Below, piece by piece: positions 44,489 to 54,271 of a DNA stretch of 58,029 nt. This DNA is from Halobacteriales archaeon SW_8_68_21 (GTDB lineage: Archaea > Halobacteriota > Halobacteria > Halobacteriales > Haloferacaceae): assembly GCA_003023405.1 (NCBI GenBank), contig PXST01000011.1, forward strand, positions 7,650-65,678, given 5' to 3'. Position 1 is the first letter of the stretch, and each line of letters begins with the position of its first letter. A model generated the notes under the pieces. That model worked only from the letters and a program-made list of their open reading frames with translations, ran no database searches and had not been told where the DNA came from. The position numbers were made by a program, and so were the translations under genes.

Positions 44489-46711
44489 ATGTCGAAAGAC
44501 ACGCGTTCGGAGGCGGTCGTCGATGAGACGCGTCGTCGCTTGCTGGCGGCGGCCGCGGGCGGGGTAACCGTCGGTGCCCTCGGAACCGGGGCGACGGGCG
44601 GCGTGGCGGCGCAAGACGACGGGACGCTCACGCTCGTCCACGACACCCACTTCCACGGTCGGTTTGAGGACGCGGGCAACGACGCGATAGGTATCGCGCG
44701 GTACTACGCCATCGTCGAAGAACTCCGCAGCGAACGCCCGAACACGGCCTTCCTCGGGAACGGCGACGACCTCGCGCCGTCGGTCCTCGGTCTCGAGTTC
44801 GAGGGCGAACACATGGTCGAGGCGCTCAACGAGATGGGACCGGACGCCATCGGTGCTGGGAACCACGAGTTCGACTTGGGCGTCGACACCGCGAGCGAGC
44901 GGTTCGAGGCCTCGGAGTTCCCGTGGGTGATCGCCAACCTCCTCACGCCGGAGGGGGAGCCGGTCCCCGGCACGGAGCGCTGGACGACCGTCGAGGTCGG
45001 AAGCCACACCGTCGGCGTCTTCGGGATGGGCACCACCGGCTTCTACGACATCACGGACTACCCCGAGGACTGGCAGGTGCTCGGCTACACGGAGGCCGCC
45101 GAGGCCGCCGTCGAGGCCTTGGAGCCGGAGACGGACTTCATCGTCTGTGCGTCGCACGTCTCCAGCGGCGTCCACGAGACGATCGCGGCGGTCGACGGGG
45201 TCGACGCCATCGTCGGGTCACACTCCAACGTAGTCTACGAGGAACCGGAGACCATCGAGGGGACGACGGTCGCCGAGTTCGGCGACGAGTTCGATCACAT
45301 CGGGCGGCTGACGTTCGACGTCGAGACGGGTGAGCTCTCGGAGTGGGAACGGATCGACCTGTACGACTCGGAGGCGCTCGACGAGGACGAGTCGCCGCCG
45401 GAGTCGACGGAAAACTACACGCCGCGTGACGTACAGTCGGTGGAGCGGAACCAGCCGGTCGCCGAGATCGCAGACGGCTACCTCTCGGATCTTGAGGAGC
45501 GCCTCGGCCAGCCCGTCGTCGAGACGGAGGCCGAGCTCAACGCCAGCTTCGACAACTACGAGATCGAGACGGGGTGGGGGAACCTGATGACCGACCTGAT
45601 GCGAGAGGTCGGCAACCTCGACGAAGAGATCGATGTCGCGGTCCAGAACGCCGGCGGCATCCGGTCGGGGTCCACGTACGGTCCCGGCGAACTCACCGGC
45701 AGCGACGTTATGAACATCCTCCCGTTCCCGAACGAGATCGTCGTCTACGAACTCACCGGCGAGCAGGTCCGGTCGTACGTAGAGGGGTCCGTTCGTCCGA
45801 TGCCGAGCGACTACGGGGCGCAGCCGGCGATTCAGGTGTCCGGCGTCTCCTACGAGTGGACCGGCCACGACGGGGAGGGACGGGTCCGGAACGTCTGGGT
45901 CGGCGGGGAGCCGCTCGACCCCGAGGCGACGTACCTCGTCTCGACGAACGACTTCGTCGCCGGCCGGAGCGAGGAGTTCGTCGAGGACTCCCGCGTGTTC
46001 AACTCGGGGCAGTTCCAGGGGCCGTTCGTCAAGGACACGCTCGACGCGGAGTACGACACGATCGCGCCGGAGCGCGAAGAACGGATGATCCGCGTCGACG
46101 AGGTGATCGAGGACGCGACCGTCGAGGGAGCCGAGGACACGCTCACGGTCTCGTTCGCGCCGACCGACGCGGTCTCGTCGGTCGTCGAGGACACCTACCG
46201 GCTCGTGGCTCCGGGCCACGGGACCGTCGAGGCGTCGTCAGTGTCCGGGGGCGAGGAGGTCGTCGTCGAACTGCCCGCCGAGGCGGTCGCGGAGGCGTTC
46301 GACGCCACCGAGGCCGACGCGCTGTCGCTCGTCGGCGGGTTCGACCCGAACAGCGAACACTACGGCTACGAGAACGACGACGGCGAGCTGATCGAACTTC
46401 CCGCCAACGCGAGCTACGACTACTACGAGCTGCGGACCTCGCTGTCGGGCGAGGACGTTCGGGCGACCGTCGGCGGCGACGACGGGAGCGACGGTGACGA
46501 CTCCGACGACGGCTCGGACAGTAGTGATTCGGACGACGGCTCCGACAGCGACGATGGGATGGACGGCGACGATGACAGCGATGGCGGCGACTCCGGCGGG
46601 GAGACTGCCGACGACACGCCCGGGTTCGGTCCGCTCGCCGGGGCCGCCGGCGTCTCGGGCGCGGCGTACCTCTACGAGAGGTACGGCGCAAGTGACGACG
46701 ACGAGAACTGA
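44489..46711 (+). CDS. Secreted 5'-nucleotidase/metallophosphatase, PGF-type C-terminus (1)
   Basis: This 740-residue exported protein has a Tat-like signal (ETRRRLLAAAAGGVTVGALG, cleavage after AAQ). The metallophosphatase domain has VHDTHFHGRFED, GNGDDLAPS, GNHEFDLG and GSHSN. The 5'-nucleotidase C domain has NAGGIRSGSTYGPGEL and FPNEIVVYELTG. A Ser/Asp-rich linker (about 668-710) leads to a PGFGPLAGAAGVSGAAYLY tail, the archaeosortase-type sorting signal. It would release phosphate from nucleotides at the cell surface. A TATA-like tttaata lies 27 nt before ATG 44489. The 265-bp gap to the AOR gene holds only the two promoters. Confidence 0.9.
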   Translation: MSKDTRSEAVVDETRRRLLAAAAGGVTVGALGTGATGGVAAQDDGTLTLVHDTHFHGRFEDAGNDAIGIARYYAIVEELRSERPNTAFLGNGDDLAPSVLGLEFEGEHMVEALNEMGPDAIGAGNHEFDLGVDTASERFEASEFPWVIANLLTPEGEPVPGTERWTTVEVGSHTVGVFGMGTTGFYDITDYPEDWQVLGYTEAAEAAVEALEPETDFIVCASHVSSGVHETIAAVDGVDAIVGSHSNVVYEEPETIEGTTVAEFGDEFDHIGRLTFDVETGELSEWERIDLYDSEALDEDESPPESTENYTPRDVQSVERNQPVAEIADGYLSDLEERLGQPVVETEAELNASFDNYEIETGWGNLMTDLMREVGNLDEEIDVAVQNAGGIRSGSTYGPGELTGSDVMNILPFPNEIVVYELTGEQVRSYVEGSVRPMPSDYGAQPAIQVSGVSYEWTGHDGEGRVRNVWVGGEPLDPEATYLVSTNDFVAGRSEEFVEDSRVFNSGQFQGPFVKDTLDAEYDTIAPEREERMIRVDEVIEDATVEGAEDTLTVSFAPTDAVSSVVEDTYRLVAPGHGTVEASSVSGGEEVVVELPAEAVAEAFDATEADALSLVGGFDPNSEHYGYENDDGELIELPANASYDYYELRTSLSGEDVRATVGGDDGSDGDDSDDGSDSSDSDDGSDSDDGMDGDDDSDGGDSGGETADDTPGFGPLAGAAGVSGAAYLYERYGASDDDEN

Positions 46712-46825
46712 TCGCCGCGTGGGAATTACCGGCGATCCGACGGTCCGTCCGATCCCGTCGGTATCCATATATATGGATATATTTTCGGTGAGATCCGCGT
46801 TACTAACTATTATCTGGCTGCGTTC

Positions 46826-48928
46826 GTGATCAAGACCGTGAACGAAGGTCCGACAGCAGACGACATCGACGAGCGGCGACGGGCGGTAGTCGGCGCGACC
46901 GCAGGCGGGCTGGCGCTCGGCGCGCTCGGGACCGGGAGCGTCGGAAGCGCCGCCGCACAGGATGGGGAGACGGTGACCGTGGTCCACGACACGCACTTCC
47001 ACGGGCGCTTCGAGGACGACGTCGCCAACATCGCGGAGTACTGGTGGCTGATCCAAGAGCTCCAGGCGGAACACGAGAACACGCTGTTCGTGGGCGCTGG
47101 GGACGAGTTCTCGCCGTCGCTCGCCGGGTCGTGGTTCGAGGGGGAGAACATCCTCGAAGCGCTCAACGAGATGGATCCGGACGGGGTCGCCGTCGGGAAC
47201 CACGAGAGCGACTTCGGTGCCGATCGGATGGTGGAGCTGTTCGCGGACAGCGAGTTCCCGTGGCTGGCGACGAACCTCGCCGGAGAGGACGGCGAGAGCC
47301 CGTACCCGGAGACGGAACAGTGGGTGACGACCGACGTCGGGGGGGTGTCGGTCGGCCTCCTCGGCTTCGTTCCCCCGGGCCGGGCACCCGAGGGAGGGAC
47401 CAGCCTCGACCTCGTCGAGTCGACGCAGGCCGCGATCGATCACCTCCGTCAGGAGGAAGGGGTCGACCTCGTCGTGGCGGGGTCGCACCTGGGAGGCGAG
47501 TCGCCGAAGCGGACGCTGGCCCGGGATGTCGACGGCCTCGACGCGATCGTCGGCGACCACTACGCGACGGTCGCCGAGGAGGTCCAAGAGGTCGAGGGGA
47601 CGGCCATCTCGCTGGCCGGCGACGAGTACGACCACCTCGCGACGCTGACGCTCGACGCCGACGGCAGGGTCGCCGACCGCACGCTCTACTCCCTCGCGGA
47701 GATGGAGCTGGAGGAGGACGACGCGATGGCCGCGATACGCGAGGAGTACAACTCGATCCTCGACGAGGAGCTCTCGGAGGAGGTCGCGTACGCGGGGCAG
47801 GACCTCGACGCGCGGTTCGACTCGAACTACAACCTGGAAAACGAGTTCGGGAACCTCGTCACCGAGGCGATGGCCGAGCAAACGGACGCCGAGATCGCGA
47901 TCCAGAACGGCGGCGGCATCCGGTCGAACCGGATCTACGAGCGCGGTCCGCTGGAGGCTGGCGACGTGTACGAGATCCTCCCGTTCCCGGACCCGGCGGT
48001 GAAGCTTGAGATCACCGGCGCTGAGCTGAAGGCGACGCTGGAGGAGGCCGTGGCGGTTCTGCCCGGCGCGAACTTCGGCGCGCAACCTCAGATACAGGTC
48101 CACAACATCCACTACGACTGGCACGGTATCGAGGAGCCGGTCGTCGAGAACGTCCACGTCGACGGCGAGCCGGTCGCGGACGACGAGACGTTCACCGCGA
48201 CGCTCTCGGGACCGAACTTCGGCCGGTGGCAGACCGCGACCGGAAACGAGGACGTCGGTCCCGCCGACGCGGGAGAAGAGACGGACACGATCGGGAACCT
48301 CGTGTCCGACCACGTCTCCGACCTCGGGTACCTCCAGCCGAAGCTCCACAACCGGATCCACCGCTTCGACGAGGATGCGGGCGAGCCGACGGCGGTCAAT
48401 GCGGAGGGCGGTGAAGTCGTCTTCGTCTATCCGATGCCGGAGCACGCGCTCACGGTCCACGAACAGACGTTCTACGCGGTCTCGCGGCACGGAACTCGGA
48501 TCGAGTCTACCGGAGTCGAGACGGACGAGGAGGCGGTCCGCGTCGCCTTCGACGCCGCGCAGTTCGAGACGCTGTCGACGGGCCCGGACGATCCGACGAT
48601 CCGCGTGTTCGGTGGGTTCGATCCCGACAGCGACGGGTACGATCTCGTTCCAGGGAGCGTCGACGTCGAATCGCTTCCCTTCGAGGTCGGAGCCGGAGAG
48701 GCGCAGTCGACCGACGGTGCGGACGGCGGGTCCGACGAGGGCAGTGCGGACGGCGGGTCCGACGGAGACGGTGAGAACGAATCCGACGCGGACGGCGGCG
48801 AGTCGGACACCAGCAGTAGCAGCGTCCCCGGTTTCGGCCCGATTTCCGGTGCGGCCGGCATCTCGGGCGCGGCGTACCTCTACGAGAAGTACGGCGGGGA
48901 CGGCGACGAACGAGGCGACAACGGCTGA
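46826..48928 (+). CDS. Secreted 5'-nucleotidase/metallophosphatase, PGF-type C-terminus (2)
   Basis: This 700-residue paralogue has the same layout as the gene before it: Tat-like signal (ERRRAVVGATAGGLALGAL), VHDTHFHGRFED, GAGDEFSPS, GNHESDFG, NGGGIRSNRIYERGPLEAGD and a PGFGPISGAAGISGAAYLY end. The metal-binding GSHSN is replaced by GDHYA, so its substrate or metal may differ. The two copies are well diverged, so the duplication is old. GTG 46826 is the first start after the palindrome ccatatatatgg (about 46765-46776), in a 114-bp gap. Confidence 0.88.
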   Translation: MIKTVNEGPTADDIDERRRAVVGATAGGLALGALGTGSVGSAAAQDGETVTVVHDTHFHGRFEDDVANIAEYWWLIQELQAEHENTLFVGAGDEFSPSLAGSWFEGENILEALNEMDPDGVAVGNHESDFGADRMVELFADSEFPWLATNLAGEDGESPYPETEQWVTTDVGGVSVGLLGFVPPGRAPEGGTSLDLVESTQAAIDHLRQEEGVDLVVAGSHLGGESPKRTLARDVDGLDAIVGDHYATVAEEVQEVEGTAISLAGDEYDHLATLTLDADGRVADRTLYSLAEMELEEDDAMAAIREEYNSILDEELSEEVAYAGQDLDARFDSNYNLENEFGNLVTEAMAEQTDAEIAIQNGGGIRSNRIYERGPLEAGDVYEILPFPDPAVKLEITGAELKATLEEAVAVLPGANFGAQPQIQVHNIHYDWHGIEEPVVENVHVDGEPVADDETFTATLSGPNFGRWQTATGNEDVGPADAGEETDTIGNLVSDHVSDLGYLQPKLHNRIHRFDEDAGEPTAVNAEGGEVVFVYPMPEHALTVHEQTFYAVSRHGTRIESTGVETDEEAVRVAFDAAQFETLSTGPDDPTIRVFGGFDPDSDGYDLVPGSVDVESLPFEVGAGEAQSTDGADGGSDEGSADGGSDGDGENESDADGGESDTSSSSVPGFGPISGAAGISGAAYLYEKYGGDGDERGDNG

Positions 48929-48996
48929 GGCCCGTCGGTACCCTCTTGCGGGGTGACCCCTAACCCGAGAATGACGCAAACGAGTTCACGACACGA

Positions 48997-50238
48997 ATGA
49001 CGCTTCCAGACCCCGACGCGGTTTCACGACGCGAGTTCTGTAAGGCCGCCGTCGCGCTCGGCGGGACCGCCGGCTTGAGCGCCTGCCTCGGCCGCGACGG
49101 CGGCGCGGACGACGCGTGGAACGACGCGCTCGACCGCGACGACGCGGGCAACGTCGTCCCGCCGACCCATCACGTGCTCCGGTACGTGGACGTCGACCGC
49201 GGCGACGCCACCCGGGCGGCGGCCCGGGAGCGGATCGAGGCCGCCCTCGCGGACCTCGAACGCACGTTCGAGCGCTCGCCCGCCGGACTGCTGTTCACCG
49301 TCGGCTACTCGCCCGCGTACTTCGACCGGCTGTCCGGCGTGCTCCCGGCGTCGGTCGACCTCCCGACGCCGCGACCGCTGACCGGGTTGGAGGACCCCTC
49401 GTTCGACGAGGCGGACGCGCTGGTCCACCTGGCCGCCGACGAGCCGGCTGCGGTCCTCGCGGCCGACGAGGCGCTGTTCGGCGAGGCGACCGCCGCCAAC
49501 GGCGTCAGGGTGACGGACGCGAGCGACCTGTTCGACCCCGTCGACCGCCGGACGGGGTTCATCGGACCGGGACTCCCGCGCGAACACCGCGACGCCGACG
49601 GGATCCCCGACGATGCGCCGGTCCCGGAGGGGGCGAAGCTGTTCATGGGCTTCTCGAACGGCTTCGCGGCGTCGCAGGCCACCGAAGACCGGGTGACGAT
49701 CGAGGCGGGGCCGTTCGCCGGCGGGACGACCGAGCAGGTCTCGACGCTGCGGACGCAGCTCGACGCCTGGTGGTCACAAGAGAGCCACGCACAGCGCGTG
49801 GCGAAGCTCTTCAGCCCTACCCACGCGGACGAGGAGCGCGTCGGCGAGTACGGGGAGCGGCTCGGCGACGACCCGGGCGTCGCGGACCTCCCGGAGGACG
49901 CGGTCGCGTACGCCCGCGAAGAGGGCGTCGTCGGCCACGCACAGAAGGCGGCCCGCGCCCGCGAGGACGGCGTCCCGCGGCTGCTGCGCCGCGACTTCCC
50001 GACGACGGACGGGGACCACACGGGGATCCACTTTCTCACGCTTCAGGAGTCGATCGGCGACTTCGTCGCCGTCCGCGACGCCGTGACCGGCGCGGATGTC
50101 GCGGACGAGACCGGGGTGGGGAGCCGGATCAACAACGGCATCCTCCAGTACGTGTTCGTTCGGAGCCGCGGGAACTTCCTCGTGCCTCCCCGCGGCCTGC
50201 GCGCGCTCCCCGACCCGGACCCGCGGGGCCAGCCGTGA
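48997..50238 (+). CDS. Tat lipoprotein with DyP-peroxidase-like fold
   Basis: This 413-residue exported protein has a Tat lipoprotein signal (SRREFCKAAVALGGTAGLSA, lipobox C30). The mature part resembles the haloarchaeal DyP-related family: PAGLLFTVGYSPAYFDRLSG, GAKLFMGFSNGFAASQATED, and VGHAQKAARAREDGVPRLLR near the heme-binding His. GDHTGIHFLTLQESIGDFVA is the last conserved block. True DyP enzymes bind heme; EfeB-type ones strip iron from heme or ferrous iron. It is the first of four genes read together. Confidence 0.75.
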   Translation: MTLPDPDAVSRREFCKAAVALGGTAGLSACLGRDGGADDAWNDALDRDDAGNVVPPTHHVLRYVDVDRGDATRAAARERIEAALADLERTFERSPAGLLFTVGYSPAYFDRLSGVLPASVDLPTPRPLTGLEDPSFDEADALVHLAADEPAAVLAADEALFGEATAANGVRVTDASDLFDPVDRRTGFIGPGLPREHRDADGIPDDAPVPEGAKLFMGFSNGFAASQATEDRVTIEAGPFAGGTTEQVSTLRTQLDAWWSQESHAQRVAKLFSPTHADEERVGEYGERLGDDPGVADLPEDAVAYAREEGVVGHAQKAARAREDGVPRLLRRDFPTTDGDHTGIHFLTLQESIGDFVAVRDAVTGADVADETGVGSRINNGILQYVFVRSRGNFLVPPRGLRALPDPDPRGQP

Positions 50239-50299
50239 CGCGACCGGAACGACGCGGAGCGGGTCCGAGTGCGCGTTCGGAGGGACGGAGACACCACAG

Positions 50300-51613
50300 A
50301 TGACACGCGACACGACGCCGACCGACCGGACCGAACCGCAGCGATCACACAGCCGTCGCCGAGTGCTCGCGCTCGGCGTGACCACCGGAACGGGCGCACT
50401 CGGGGGGTGTCTGACCGACTCCGGGAACGGAGACGCCGGCAGCGGCTCGGCGGGCGAGGGCGGTAGCGACCGAGACGGGGCGGCGAACGGGAGCGGAGAC
50501 GACGGCGGGACGTACGTCCCGACGCACTTCGAGGCGATGCGGCGGTTAGACCCCGTCGAGGCGGGCGACTACCTCCTCGAACCGATGCTCACGTACCCGC
50601 ACCGGTTCTGGAACGTGACCGGCGACCGGGTGGAGGAAGCGGCACCGACCGACGACCACGACATCCACCTGATGGTGACGGTTCGCGACGCCGAGACGGG
50701 GCGCGTCCTCCCGGCGGAGACAGGGCTGCGAGTGACCGTCGGCCGCGAGGGCGAGTCCGGGACGCCTCACACCCCGTGGCCGATGGTCTCACAGGAGATG
50801 GGGTTCCACTTCGGCGACAACCTCACGCTCGGCGGCGACGGCACCTACGAGGCGACGGTCCGCGTGGGGGCCATCGACGCCCGGAAGACCGGTTCGTTCG
50901 CCGGGCGGTTCGCGGAGCCGGCGACCGCGACGTTCGCCTTCGAGTACGATCAGGCGTTTCGCGAGTCGGTGGTCGGCGACATCGTCTACGTGCGGGAGGA
51001 GTCCGACTGGGGCGTCCGCGGCGCGATGGCGAACGGCTCGCTCGGCGACGGCGAGCGGAGCTACGGCGACGCCGACCACGAGGGCCCGGAGTTCGTCGAC
51101 GCGCAGCGACAGGACGCCGACCGCGATCACCGCGGCGAACCGCGCTGGGAGGCGCGCGTCGGCGACCGACGGTACGGGACCTACCGGCGCGGTCCCGAGG
51201 AGGGCGAACTGCCGCCCGCGGCGCACCTCCCCGGGCGACTTCTGGCCGAACCGGTCGTCGGCGACGCGCTGCTCGCGACTACCCTGCTCCCCGCCGGGTC
51301 GCGGTTCGTCGACGGCGACGAGCGCTACCTCATGGTCTCGCCGCGGACGCCGTACAACCGCTCGATGCTCCCGATGGCCGCGCTCGACTACGTCCTGCGA
51401 CGCGACGGAACCGCCGTCGCGTCGGGGGCGCTCGACGTCGCGCTCGACGACGCGGTCGGCTACCACTACGGGACCGCGCTCGACGACGTCGCGTCGGGCG
51501 ACCGCGTGACGCTCTCGGTGACGACCGCCCCGAACGTCTCGCGGCACGCGGGCTACGAGACGGCGCTTTTGGAGACGGGCGAGGCCACGCTGACCGCGGA
51601 GGTGTCGGAATGA
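50300..51613 (+). CDS. Tat lipoprotein with P19/Tp34-like iron-transport domain
   Basis: This 437-residue exported protein has the Tat lipoprotein signal SRRRVLALGVTTGTGALGGC with a Ser/Gly/Asp spacer. The segment ending WPMVSQEMGFHFGDNLTLGG resembles the M-P-M..H.G.N loop of P19/Tp34 proteins, which bind copper or iron in FtrABCD-like ferrous uptake. A second beta-rich half (RYLMVSPRTPYNRSMLPMAA) may be another such domain. ATG 50300 is chosen. It follows the DyP-like gene by 61 bp and its stop overlaps the next start (ATGA). Confidence 0.68.
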   Translation: MTRDTTPTDRTEPQRSHSRRRVLALGVTTGTGALGGCLTDSGNGDAGSGSAGEGGSDRDGAANGSGDDGGTYVPTHFEAMRRLDPVEAGDYLLEPMLTYPHRFWNVTGDRVEEAAPTDDHDIHLMVTVRDAETGRVLPAETGLRVTVGREGESGTPHTPWPMVSQEMGFHFGDNLTLGGDGTYEATVRVGAIDARKTGSFAGRFAEPATATFAFEYDQAFRESVVGDIVYVREESDWGVRGAMANGSLGDGERSYGDADHEGPEFVDAQRQDADRDHRGEPRWEARVGDRRYGTYRRGPEEGELPPAAHLPGRLLAEPVVGDALLATTLLPAGSRFVDGDERYLMVSPRTPYNRSMLPMAALDYVLRRDGTAVASGALDVALDDAVGYHYGTALDDVASGDRVTLSVTTAPNVSRHAGYETALLETGEATLTAEVSE

Positions 51614-52431
51614 GATCGGGGCGGCGGCGCGCCCGGACGGCGCTCGTCGCCCTCGTCGGCGCGGCGCTGCTCGTCGGTGCGGCCGGCGCGCTGGCGGCCC
51701 CGGCGAGCGCCGGCGACACCGCGGGCGCGCTCTCGGTGTCGCCGGAGTCGTTCGACGTCGAGCCGGGTGACACCGTCACCTTCGAGGTGGCGATGGTGAA
51801 CGACGGCGAGCGCGGCGACGACGGGGTGTACGGGATCACGCTCCGACTCGACTACCCCACCGAGTACCTGACGGTCACGGAGGTCGAGTCGGCGGACTGG
51901 TTCCGGGAGGCCCCCTCGGGCGACGACAGGTCGCAGCCGGACGCCGAGGTGTCCGAGTCGGTCGGGTACGACGACGAACACGGGGCCGCGCGGCTGGTCC
52001 AGTCGCTCGACGACCCGACGATGGGCGTCACCGGCGAGGCGGTCGTCGCGACCGTCACCGTCCGCGTGGAGCCGGACGCGGAGCCGGCGGTCGCCGAGGT
52101 CGGGACCCGGGAGACGAGCACGGACCTCACGAGCAGGCGCGACTACCCACAGCCGCTGGCGACCCCCTCTGTGACGTTCAACGTCTCCGGCGGCGACGGC
52201 GATGTCGTGACCCCGGACTACGACGAGGCGGCGTTCGCGAACGCCGGTGACGACGGGAGCGCAAGCGACGGAGATACGGGCGAGGGGGACGCAAGCGACA
52301 CCGCGAACGAGAGCGAGGTAGCAAGCGGGAGCGACGGGGCTCCCGAGGCGATCGGCGACGAGGCCCCGGCACCGGTCGGTGCGGCGGTCCTCGGCGTCCT
52401 CACGGCCGCGTTCCTCCTCGGCAGACGGTGA
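51610..52431 (+). CDS. Surface protein with cohesin-like domain and C-terminal anchor
   Basis: This 273-residue protein has a signal peptide (ARTALVALVGAALLVGAAGA). A beta-sandwich of cohesin-like type follows (LSVSPESFDVEPGDTVTFEV, ITLRLDYPTEYLTVTEVES, VVATVTVRV), then an acidic Ser/Asp-rich spacer. It ends with APVGAAVLGVLTAAFLLGRR, one helix and arginines, as in membrane-anchored halobacterial surface proteins. It may present or hold the upstream lipoproteins. Overlaps both neighbours by 4 bp. Confidence 0.72.
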   Translation: MRSGRRRARTALVALVGAALLVGAAGALAAPASAGDTAGALSVSPESFDVEPGDTVTFEVAMVNDGERGDDGVYGITLRLDYPTEYLTVTEVESADWFREAPSGDDRSQPDAEVSESVGYDDEHGAARLVQSLDDPTMGVTGEAVVATVTVRVEPDAEPAVAEVGTRETSTDLTSRRDYPQPLATPSVTFNVSGGDGDVVTPDYDEAAFANAGDDGSASDGDTGEGDASDTANESEVASGSDGAPEAIGDEAPAPVGAAVLGVLTAAFLLGRR

Positions 52432-52883
52432 AAAGCGCCGACGCGAGCCGATCGGCGACCGAGCGGGGCGGAGCGTGGCGACCGTTCCTCGCCGGGGCGG
52501 CGGTGGTCCTCGTCGCGTCGGCCCTCCCGGTGCCGGACGCGGCCGTCGGCTCCGGCGGCGAGGGCGGCGCGCCGGTCGGTCCCCTCGCGGCTCTCGCCCC
52601 GACCGCCGCGTTCCACGTGATCGGCTACGCCGGGTTGGCCGCGCTGGCGACGCAGGCGACGGGTTTCAAGCGCGGAGACGGCCGCGACGGGCTTCGGGAG
52701 ACGGGTGGCGTCCCGGCCGCGCTGGTCGCGGCGAGCGCGTCCGTCGGGGTCGGGTTCTGTGCGGAACTGCTTCAAGCGGCGCTGGCGTGGCGGTCGTTTG
52801 CGTGGGTCGACGCCGGAGTGAACGCGGTCGGTGCGGCCGTCGGCATCGCGACGGTCGCCGTCCTGCGGCGGGCCGCCGGCTGA
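52428..52883 (+). CDS. VanZ-like membrane protein
   Basis: This 151-residue protein has four hydrophobic segments (about 20-37, 54-70, 94-112 and 121-143). The stretch GFCAELLQAALAWRSFAWVD and DAGVNAVGAAVGI matches the VanZ pattern (E-x2-Q...D-x3-N-x2-G). The function of archaeal VanZ-like proteins is unknown. GTG 52428 overlaps the previous stop. Last gene of the four-gene set. Confidence 0.75.
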   Translation: MKSADASRSATERGGAWRPFLAGAAVVLVASALPVPDAAVGSGGEGGAPVGPLAALAPTAAFHVIGYAGLAALATQATGFKRGDGRDGLRETGGVPAALVAASASVGVGFCAELLQAALAWRSFAWVDAGVNAVGAAVGIATVAVLRRAAG

Positions 52884-52964
52884 GTCGATTCCGAACCGCT
52901 CGCCCGGCCGCCGGCGAGCGGCAATGACGACACCGCTTTACGCGCTCGGCCGCTTCCTTCGGTA

Positions 52965-54059
52965 ATGAGTCAGCCGAGCCCCGACGCGTACGAGCAGGGG
53001 CGCGGGATGGACGCGCACAACGCCGTGATGCGCGACATCCGCGCCGAGCGCTCGGAGACGTACGACCCGACGGAGCCGACCCGCGTGTGGATCGACGAGG
53101 ACAACACGCCCGACGGCGTGGTGAACTCCCTGACCATCATCTTGAACACCGGCGGGTGTCGGTGGGCCCGCGCCGGCGGCTGTACGATGTGCGGCTACGT
53201 CGCGGAGTCCGTCGAGGGCGGCAGCGTCGCCCACGAGGACCTGATGACGCAGATCGACGCGTGTCTCGACCACGAGCGCGAGGCGGCCGACGAGCCGGCC
53301 GAGCTGATCAAGATCTACACCTCCGGCTCCTTCCTCGACGAGCGCGAGGTGCCCGCGGAGACGCGGGCGGCGATCGCCTCCGAGTTCGCGGACCGCGACC
53401 GCATCGTCGTCGAGTCGCTGCCGGACTTCGTGAGCCGGGAGAAGATCGCCGACTTCGCGGACCACGGTATCGCGACGGACGTGGCGGTCGGGCTGGAGAC
53501 CGCGACCGACCGCGTCCGTCACGACTGCGTGAACAAGTACTTCGACTTCGCCGACTTCGAAGACGCCTGTGCGGAGGCCGCGGGCGCGGACGCGGCGTTC
53601 GACGCGGACGTGGGGATCAAGGCGTACCTCCTGATGAAGCCGCCCTTCCTCGCGGAGCCGGAGGCCGCCGCCGACATGATCGACTCGATCCGGCGCTGCG
53701 CCGACGTGGACGGCTGTCACACCGTCTCGATGAACCCGACGAACGTCCAGCGGTACACGATGGTCGACGAACTGTTCTTCGAGGGCGGCTACCGTCCGCC
53801 GTGGCTCTGGTCGGTCGCGCACGTGCTGGAGGAGACCGCTGACGCCGACGCCATCGTCGTCTCCGACCCCGTCGGACACGGGTCCGACCGCGGTGCGCAC
53901 AACTGCGGCGAGTGCGACGACCGCGTCCAGACCGCGATCAAGGACTTCGACAGGCGACAGGACCCAAGCGTCTTCGAGCAGGTGTCCTGCGAGTGCGAGG
54001 CGACGTGGGAGTACGTGATGGAGGCGGAGACGAGTTACAACATGCCGCTGGCGCGGTAG
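52965..54059 (+). CDS. raSEA: Archaeosine synthase radical SAM subunit RaSEA
   Basis: This 364-residue radical SAM enzyme works with the ArcS lyase to turn lysine-modified preQ0 into archaeosine at tRNA position 15. The cluster cysteines are C65, C73 and C76 (GGCRWARAGGCTMCGY), an unusual C-x7-C-x2-C spacing typical of this family. VGLETATDRVRHDCVNKYFD and SMNPTNVQRYTMVDELFF are further blocks, and GAHNCGECDDRVQTAIKDFD is the C-terminal zinc-like part. ATG 52965 is supported by the family start. It has its own promoter region. Confidence 0.9.
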   Translation: MSQPSPDAYEQGRGMDAHNAVMRDIRAERSETYDPTEPTRVWIDEDNTPDGVVNSLTIILNTGGCRWARAGGCTMCGYVAESVEGGSVAHEDLMTQIDACLDHEREAADEPAELIKIYTSGSFLDEREVPAETRAAIASEFADRDRIVVESLPDFVSREKIADFADHGIATDVAVGLETATDRVRHDCVNKYFDFADFEDACAEAAGADAAFDADVGIKAYLLMKPPFLAEPEAAADMIDSIRRCADVDGCHTVSMNPTNVQRYTMVDELFFEGGYRPPWLWSVAHVLEETADADAIVVSDPVGHGSDRGAHNCGECDDRVQTAIKDFDRRQDPSVFEQVSCECEATWEYVMEAETSYNMPLAR

Positions 54060-54271
54060 GCCCGGCGGCGGTCGAAGCGGCGAGCGAGGGGAAGGCGATC
54101 GGCGGTCTAATCGGGAACGATGGTGACAGTTGGTGATCAGTATTTTTTCGAATTTCGAAACCCTCGATCCGTTTTGGTCCGGTTCATAAAATATATCGGA
54201 ATTTTACCCCCGATCATACCGAACGATCAGGTCGAAAAAGACCCTTATAGCTCTGGCCCCTATCATCGAAC

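Noticed and set aside
46238-48979. 913-codon minus-strand frame across the two nucleotidases
   Set aside because: Antisense shadow of acidic haloarchaeal genes; composition is R/V/D-rich without any domain.
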